Source: an uncultured Burkholderiales bacterium
Lineage (GTDB): Bacteria; Pseudomonadota; Gammaproteobacteria; Burkholderiales; Burkholderiaceae_C
NCBI GenBank assembly: GCA_903894995.1
Contig: CAITSG010000518.1
Location: 1 to 50,244, forward strand
Direction of reading: 5' to 3'
DNA: 50,244 nt
A program made the translations under genes and the position numbers. Positions 46,964 through 50,244 of the stretch are shown piece after piece. The notes below the pieces were generated by a model. That model made no database searches and had not been told where the DNA came from. It was given only the letters and a program-made list of their open reading frames with translations. Each line of letters begins with the position of its first letter. The first letter of the stretch is position 1.

Positions 46964-48679
46964 ATGTCTGCACATGCTGCCGTTTGGCCAGCGCGTCTGC
47001 CCGCCAGGATCAACGCGCCTGCAACGTCTTTGTGGATGAACCTGGCGGTCAGTGCTCTGCGGTATCCCGATAAGGCGGCTCTGGTCTTCATGGGACGTGT
47101 TTGGACATACCGGGAGCTCATGGCCCATGCCGAGCAGCTGGCCGGGCAGCTCAAGGCTTTGGGGGTGCAGGCAGGTGACCGCGTGGTCCTGGACATGCAA
47201 AACTGCCCGCAGTTGGTCATCACGCACTTTGCCATTTTGCGAATCGATGCGGTGGTGGTGCCGGTCAACCCCATGAACCGGGCTGAAGAACTCAAGCACT
47301 ACATCACCGACCCTGACACCAAAGTCGCTGTGACCACCGCCGACTTGGCTCCTGACCTGTCGCTGGCCAGTGAAGCCTTGCCAGCCGAGCAGCGCCTCGT
47401 GCATTTGGTGGTGACGCAGTTCACCGATGTCTTTGATCCGGCAACGGTCGGGCCCGACGAAATGCCCGAGGCTTGGCGGCCGTGGTTGTTGCCGACCCGG
47501 GCCTTGCCCGTTTTGACTTCGGGACAGGTGCACGCTTGGGCCGACCTGATGGCAGCGCCTGTGGTAGAACTGCCGCCGCCTCAGGCCAAGCCTGAGGATT
47601 TGGCCATCTTGCCCTACACCAGTGGCACCACCGGTTTGCCCAAGGGCTGCATGCACACGCACGGCACCATCATGCACAACGCCATGTCCAGTGGCTTGTG
47701 GGGCAATGGCACGCCCGAAAACGTGACCTTGTGTGTGGTGCCCATGTTCCACATCACCGGCATGGTCAGTGTGATGCACACCAGCATTTTGTTGGGGGCC
47801 AGCTTGGTGATCATGCCGCGTTGGGACCGCGATGTGGCCGGGCATTTGATCTCCAAATGGCGTGTCACCCACTGGACCAATATCCCGACCATGGTGATTG
47901 ACCTGCTGGGCAGTCCACACATGGACCGTTATGACTTGAACAGCTTGACCTACATCGGCGGTGGTGGCGCCGCCATGCCTGAAGCTGTGGCGCAACGTTT
48001 GCTGGATCAGTTTGGCCTGCGTTATGTGGAGGGTTATGGCCTGACCGAAACGGCAGCACCTTCGCACACCAACCCGCCCGACGCACCCAAAAAACAGTGC
48101 CTGGGCATTCCGTTCATGAGCGTTGAATCGCGCATCGTTGATCCTGACACCCTGGCGGAATTGCCAACAGGGGAGTCTGGCGAGATCGTGATTTGTGGCC
48201 CCCAGGTGTTCAAGGGTTATTGGAAGCGCCCCGAGGCCACTGCTGCTGCTTTCTTTGACCGCGATGGGTTCCATTTTTTCCGCTCGGGCGACATGGGCCG
48301 GGTCGATGAAGAGGGTTACTTTTTCATGACCGACCGCTTGAAGCGCATGATCAACGCCAGCGGTTTCAAGGTCTGGCCTGCCGAGGTCGAGGCCCTGATG
48401 TTCCGCCACCCGGCCATTCAAGAGGCCTGCATCATCGCCACCCGCGACGCCTACCGGGGTGAATCGGTCAAGGCCGTGGTGGTTTTGCGGCAAGACCACA
48501 AAGGCCAAGTGTCTGAGCAAGACATCATCGACTGGTGCCGTGAGAACATGGCCGTTTACAAAATGCCCCGCGCTGTGAGTTTTGTCGATGCTTTGCCCAA
48601 GAGCGGAAGCGGCAAAGTCATGTGGCGGGCTCTGCAAGAAGCCGAAATGGCCGCTTTGGGCGCACCTGCAAAGGGCTGA
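46964..48679 (+). CDS. Acyl-CoA ligase (long-chain fatty acid-CoA ligase-like)
   Basis: SD AAGGAGA before ATG at 46964; PYTSGTTGLPKGCMHTH, GYGLTETAAPSH, KRMINASGFKVWPAEVE. Confidence 0.93.
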   Translation: MSAHAAVWPARLPARINAPATSLWMNLAVSALRYPDKAALVFMGRVWTYRELMAHAEQLAGQLKALGVQAGDRVVLDMQNCPQLVITHFAILRIDAVVVPVNPMNRAEELKHYITDPDTKVAVTTADLAPDLSLASEALPAEQRLVHLVVTQFTDVFDPATVGPDEMPEAWRPWLLPTRALPVLTSGQVHAWADLMAAPVVELPPPQAKPEDLAILPYTSGTTGLPKGCMHTHGTIMHNAMSSGLWGNGTPENVTLCVVPMFHITGMVSVMHTSILLGASLVIMPRWDRDVAGHLISKWRVTHWTNIPTMVIDLLGSPHMDRYDLNSLTYIGGGGAAMPEAVAQRLLDQFGLRYVEGYGLTETAAPSHTNPPDAPKKQCLGIPFMSVESRIVDPDTLAELPTGESGEIVICGPQVFKGYWKRPEATAAAFFDRDGFHFFRSGDMGRVDEEGYFFMTDRLKRMINASGFKVWPAEVEALMFRHPAIQEACIIATRDAYRGESVKAVVVLRQDHKGQVSEQDIIDWCRENMAVYKMPRAVSFVDALPKSGSGKVMWRALQEAEMAALGAPAKG

Positions 48680-48720
48680 GTCCGACCCGCCGCCAAAGCC
48701 CATCCCAGAAAAATTGCCGA

Positions 48721-49740
48721 ATGAGCTTGAGACTTTCCATCCTTGACCAGTCTGCCGCTGCCACCGGGCGCGGCCAGGACGCGACCATTCGCCAGACCTT
48801 GGACCTGGCGCAAAAAGCCGAGGCCTGGGGTTATGACCGCTTTTGGGTGAGTGAGCACCACAGCCACCCCAGCATCGTGGGCAGTGCCCCCGAGGTCTTG
48901 ATGGCCGCGATTGCCGCCCGCACCCAGCGCATCCGCATCGGCAGCGCGGGGGTGATGCTGCCTCACTACGCGCCCCTGAAAGTGGCCGAGCAGTTCCGTG
49001 TGCTGGACGCCCTGGCCCCCGGTCGCATCGACCTGGGCGTGGGCCGCGCCCCCGGCAGCGACGGGCGCACCGCGCAGTTGCTCAACCCCGATCGCAGCGC
49101 CTCTGAGCGTTTTCCGCAACAGGTCATGGAAATGCAAGCTTGGGTGAGCGGGCGCAATCTGCCGCCCGGCCACCCGGGGCACAACGTGTACGCCTATCCG
49201 CAGTCAGAGACTTCGCCCACCGTCTGGATGCTGGGCAGCTCGGACTACGGTGCCCAATTGGCCGCGCACTTGGGGCTACCCTATGCGTTTGCCTATTTCA
49301 TTACAGACGGGCAGGGCGCTGACGAAGCCTTGCAGATTTACCGAGAGACTTTCCGACCCAGTGAGGCGCTGCAAAAGCCCCATGCAGCCCTGTGCGTCTG
49401 GGCCTTGGCCGCCGACACCGACGAAGAGGCGCTGCGCCTGTTTGAAAGCCGCGCCCGCTGGAAGATGGACCGCAACCTGGGCCGCATCGGGGTGCTGTTG
49501 CCGCCCGAAGAAGCGGCGCGTGACTACAGCACGGCAGAGCAGTTTGCGCTGCAACGCCTGCGCGATGGGGCCTTGATTGGCTCTGCCGCCACCGTGGGCC
49601 ACAAGCTGCGCCAATTGGCGACGCGGCTGGAGGTCGAGGAGCTGGTCGTCATCACCTGGACGCATGACCCCGCCGCCCAATGCCGATCGTACGAACTCCT
49701 CGCCCAAGAATTTGCACTTGTTGCAAACTCCCCGCTTTGA
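48721..49740 (+). CDS. LLM-class flavin-dependent oxidoreductase
   Basis: LSILDQSAAATGRG, YDRFWVSEHHSHPSIVGSAPEVLMAAIAARTQRIRIGSAGVMLPHYAPLKVAEQF; start ATG at 48721 (ORF-track start 48622 lies in the previous gene). Confidence 0.93.
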   Translation: MSLRLSILDQSAAATGRGQDATIRQTLDLAQKAEAWGYDRFWVSEHHSHPSIVGSAPEVLMAAIAARTQRIRIGSAGVMLPHYAPLKVAEQFRVLDALAPGRIDLGVGRAPGSDGRTAQLLNPDRSASERFPQQVMEMQAWVSGRNLPPGHPGHNVYAYPQSETSPTVWMLGSSDYGAQLAAHLGLPYAFAYFITDGQGADEALQIYRETFRPSEALQKPHAALCVWALAADTDEEALRLFESRARWKMDRNLGRIGVLLPPEEAARDYSTAEQFALQRLRDGALIGSAATVGHKLRQLATRLEVEELVVITWTHDPAAQCRSYELLAQEFALVANSPL

Positions 49741-49765
49741 TTTTTAAACCCTCAGGATTTCTGAC

Positions 49766-50244
49766 ATGTTCACCACTGCAATCGCTGGCAGCTTGCCCAA
49801 ACCCGCTTGGCTTGCCGAAACCGAAAAACTCTGGCCCCAGTGGACCACCCAAGGCCCCGAGTTGCAGCAAGCCAAGGCCGACGCCACGCTGCTGTGGATC
49901 AAGGCGCAGGAAGACGCAGGCCTGGACGTGATCGGCGACGGCGAACAAGCCCGCCAGCACTTTGTGCACGGCTTTGTTGAGCAGGTCGAGGGCATCGACT
50001 TTGTGAACAAAGTCACCATGGGCATCCGCAACAACCGCTACGACGCGCAGGTGCCGCAAGTCATTGCGCCGCTTCGCCTGAAGGGCCGTGTGCACGCTTT
50101 TGAAGCCCAGTTGGCGCGTGCCCACACCAAGAAAAAACTGAAATTCACCTTGCCTGGGCCCATGACCATTGTGGACACTGTGGCCGACCGCTTTTATGGC
50201 GACAAGGTCAAGATGGCCATGGCCTTTGCCGAGCTGCTCAACCA
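49766..50244 (+). CDS. Cobalamin-independent methionine synthase (MetE C-terminal-like) family protein, 3' truncated by window edge
   Basis: MFTTAIAGSLPKPAWLAETEKLWP...AQEDAGLDVIGDGEQARQHFVHGFVEQVEGIDF...KFTLPGPMTIVDTV; open to the window end. Confidence 0.85.
   Translation, partial: MFTTAIAGSLPKPAWLAETEKLWPQWTTQGPELQQAKADATLLWIKAQEDAGLDVIGDGEQARQHFVHGFVEQVEGIDFVNKVTMGIRNNRYDAQVPQVIAPLRLKGRVHAFEAQLARAHTKKKLKFTLPGPMTIVDTVADRFYGDKVKMAMAFAELLN

Noticed and set aside
46961-48703. 580-aa minus-strand ORF antisense to the acyl-CoA ligase
   Set aside because: His/Gln/Gly-rich shadow ORF of a strongly recognisable ligase in GC-rich DNA; no domain motifs.
1-50244. CRISPR arrays, rRNA and tRNA genes
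   Set aside because: No regularly spaced direct repeats or recognisable rRNA/tRNA stretches seen by eye; a tRNAscan/Infernal run would be decisive.

Overview
The window looks like a betaproteobacterial (Comamonadaceae/Limnohabitans-like) chromosome fragment; this is inferred from protein character, not a database search. From left to right it contains: (1) the end of a Zorya type I-like anti-phage module: truncated ZorB OmpA domain, ZorC-like EH-signature protein and ZorD-like SNF2 helicase. A type I R-M hsdM gene follows 2 nt after zorD but is cut off after about 105 codons at an abrupt composition change near 4840. (2) A LolD/FtsX/AttH-like export trio. (3) An OFA-type MFS gene. (4) A Tau/Ssu-type ABC importer operon containing a small conserved-looking unknown gene. 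(5) A decayed IS3-family transposase and a PsiF-repeat protein. (6) A DHA2-type MFS gene. (7) The most interesting region, about 17.9-32.6 kb: an apparently complete beta-1,3-glucan (laminarin-type) utilization locus with glucokinase, LacI regulator, GH16, outer-membrane porin, GH81, a secreted glucan-binding-like lipoprotein, a GH16 pseudogene, GH1 and a sugar ABC importer. It is tied together by four identical 14-bp palindromes, TGAAAGCGCTTTCA, in front of the divergent porin/GH81 genes, the lipoprotein and the sugar-binding protein. No SusC/SusD or TonB receptor is present in the window. (8) An AtuA-type catabolic operon with a divergent LysR gene. (9) A Liv-type ABC importer with fused LivM-LivG, divergent from a citrate-synthase-like/CoA ligase/intradiol dioxygenase operon. 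(10) A response regulator with an N-terminal excisionase-type HTH, an acyl-CoA ligase, an LLM flavin oxidoreductase and a truncated MetE-like gene. I saw no rRNA, tRNA or CRISPR array.
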